Source: Colius striatus (lineage: Eukaryota; Chordata; Aves; Coliiformes; Coliidae). From it: DNA of 64,000 bases. The notes below the pieces were generated by a model. The model made no database searches and was not told where the DNA came from. It worked only from the letters and a program-made list of their open reading frames with translations. The DNA lies in the NCBI RefSeq assembly GCF_028858725.1, contig NC_084767.1, positions 4,391,501-4,455,500 on the forward strand. The letters are read 5' to 3'. This document shows positions 62,701 through 64,000 of the stretch, one piece after another. The number at the start of each line of letters is the position of its first letter. The stretch's first letter is position 1. Both the position numbers and the translations under genes were made by a program.

Positions 62701-64000
62701 CCCAGAGAAAAGTATTTCTTTGGTGGGTGACTGATGAGATCCAGGCAGAGCCCAGCCAGGCTGATCCAGCCCAGCCGTCTATCACAGCTCTCATCTCGGA
62801 AGTGGCGAGCTGGAGGCGCGCCAGCACTCGGGAAAGGGCCCCCACCAAGCTCTCCAGAGGAGAGAGTCAAGGACTTTTATTAATTAGCATTTTGAATTGG
62901 AGCTAATAAATACCCCTCTGGCATTCAGGCTGGGATAGGAATCGCAACAGGGATGTCCTTGAGACGCATTTTGCTGCTGGAGGCAAATGGACACCAGTCA
63001 CCCAGTAAGTCCATCTGCAGTTTTGCAGGGAGTGCAACTTTGCACCCAGGGGCTGCTCAGCAGTCCCATGGGACACTGCAGGATATACCTGCAACAGAAG
63101 CACATGCTTAGGATCAGACTTTGGGCTGGTGCCTTCACTTCCCTCAGCTGTTGGATCCCAACCTGGGAGATGATAAGGCTCTGATCTCCACTTGGCTGGA
63201 TGGCCACGAGCTGCAGCTTCAAACACTGCAGAGCACAGAGCTACACCGCTTCGGGCTGATGCTCAGCACACAAAGGTTGATCTGAATATGCTCCTGCCAC
63301 AGCCCCCCACCCTGCCTGTTTTCTGGCTCAGACTACAAGGCAAAAATAAAGGTGAGGAAAGCAGGTGCAAGACTGAAGCTGCCGTTCAGTCCACCATTTG
63401 TGATGGTGACTCAGCTACAGGCAGGTTCCACACCTGCCTCCTTCTGCAAAGAGCTCACCCCTCTCTCATGCAGGGCTCAGACTCATGCACAGGCAGCCCC
63501 CCACACCCCAAAACAGCCCCAGGGGCTGTTAACACCTGTGTGTGATAAACCCCCACTCAATGTCCTTGCAAGCTCATCTTTTCCTTGTGTCTCCTGCTTG
63601 TCCCTGAGCTGCTGCCTTCACTGAGGGACAACCAAGGGGGCAGCAGGTTAAGTGGTGAGCTGGGCAGGACGGCTGAGAGCGGCAGCTGACAGCAAGCAAT
63701 TAGTTAATGGGCTCCAGGGCCCTCAGATCAATCTCATCAAGTGACCCAAGCTGCAGGAGGAACGATGACAGGCCAAGCAAACAGAAATAGCAGCCAAAGG
63801 AGCAAAGCAGGGATGGGTGAAGAGGGAATTTAAGGGAGAGAATGAAAAACAATGAAAAGCCCAGGGAGAAGATGTACTCCACACAAGTGTTATTTCTTAG
63901 CTGGAGACCTGAAAGGCTCAGTGTTGCTGCTCAGAAGAGAAAAACAAAATCCCTTTATCTGCCTCCACGCCCTTCCAATACAGAATGATGTCAAACCTAT

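Larger units (their letters stand above)
54099..64000 (-). other. SH3PXD2B: SH3PXD2B intron continuing past the right edge
   Basis: At least 9.9 kb lie upstream of the micro-exon without a recognisable PX exon; I looked for sequence encoding the end of the PX domain (FFETRP-like) and did not find it. The stretch includes a diverged direct repeat (55770-55875 and 56615-56724), a CR1 at 59477-59790 and AT-rich islands near 62870-62920 and 63695-63745. Open frames of 60-180 aa on both strands are unsupported. Confidence 0.75.

Overview
This is a vertebrate genomic window, most likely from a bird. Widely spaced exons with clean GT-AG splice sites sit among several copies of the CR1 LINE whose 3' ends carry the typical sauropsid tail (GGTTGGACTAGATGATCT followed by ATTCTATGATTCTA-like ends). 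A turtle or crocodilian cannot be strictly excluded, and I cannot name the species. No prokaryotic, viral or CRISPR content was seen.

Layout: positions 1-21181 hold no recognisable coding exon and are most simply the large first intron (or 5' flank) of NEURL1B, with a few CR1 pieces. From 21182 to about 32590 on the + strand are exons 2-5 of NEURL1B, a neuralized-type E3 ubiquitin ligase: NHR1, NHR2, a linker exon, then RING plus a 3.6-kb 3' UTR. Only the short first coding exon is missing. The intron before the RING exon holds a 1.9-kb minisatellite of 46 units (34 x 45 bp, 10 x 30 bp, 2 x 37 bp). The array creates 570-690 aa open frames on both strands that are not genes. About 2.4 kb of intergenic DNA follows. 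From about 35016 to the right edge, on the - strand, lies the 3' part of SH3PXD2B (TKS4), a podosome/invadopodium scaffold: eight coding exons carrying all four SH3 domains and the proline-rich region, plus a ~2.9-kb 3' UTR. The PX-domain exons lie beyond position 64000.

The two genes are convergent, tail to tail. As I recall the human maps, this matches the NEURL1-SH3PXD2A pair on 10q24 but not human NEURL1B-SH3PXD2B on 5q35, which suggests this window keeps the pre-duplication arrangement. The genes are not known to share a pathway: NEURL1B acts on Notch ligand endocytosis, SH3PXD2B on actin-rich adhesions and NADPH-oxidase scaffolding.

Other items worth a look: a pair of near-identical ~250-bp elements with a CR1-type tail but a different head (possible CR1-mobilised SINE), an inverted CR1 pair that could fold into a hairpin, a GC-rich tandem-repeat/CpG island in the last SH3PXD2B intron, and a diverged direct repeat near 55.8/56.6 kb. 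I found no clearly novel protein-coding system; the minisatellite and the CR1-tailed element are the least ordinary features.
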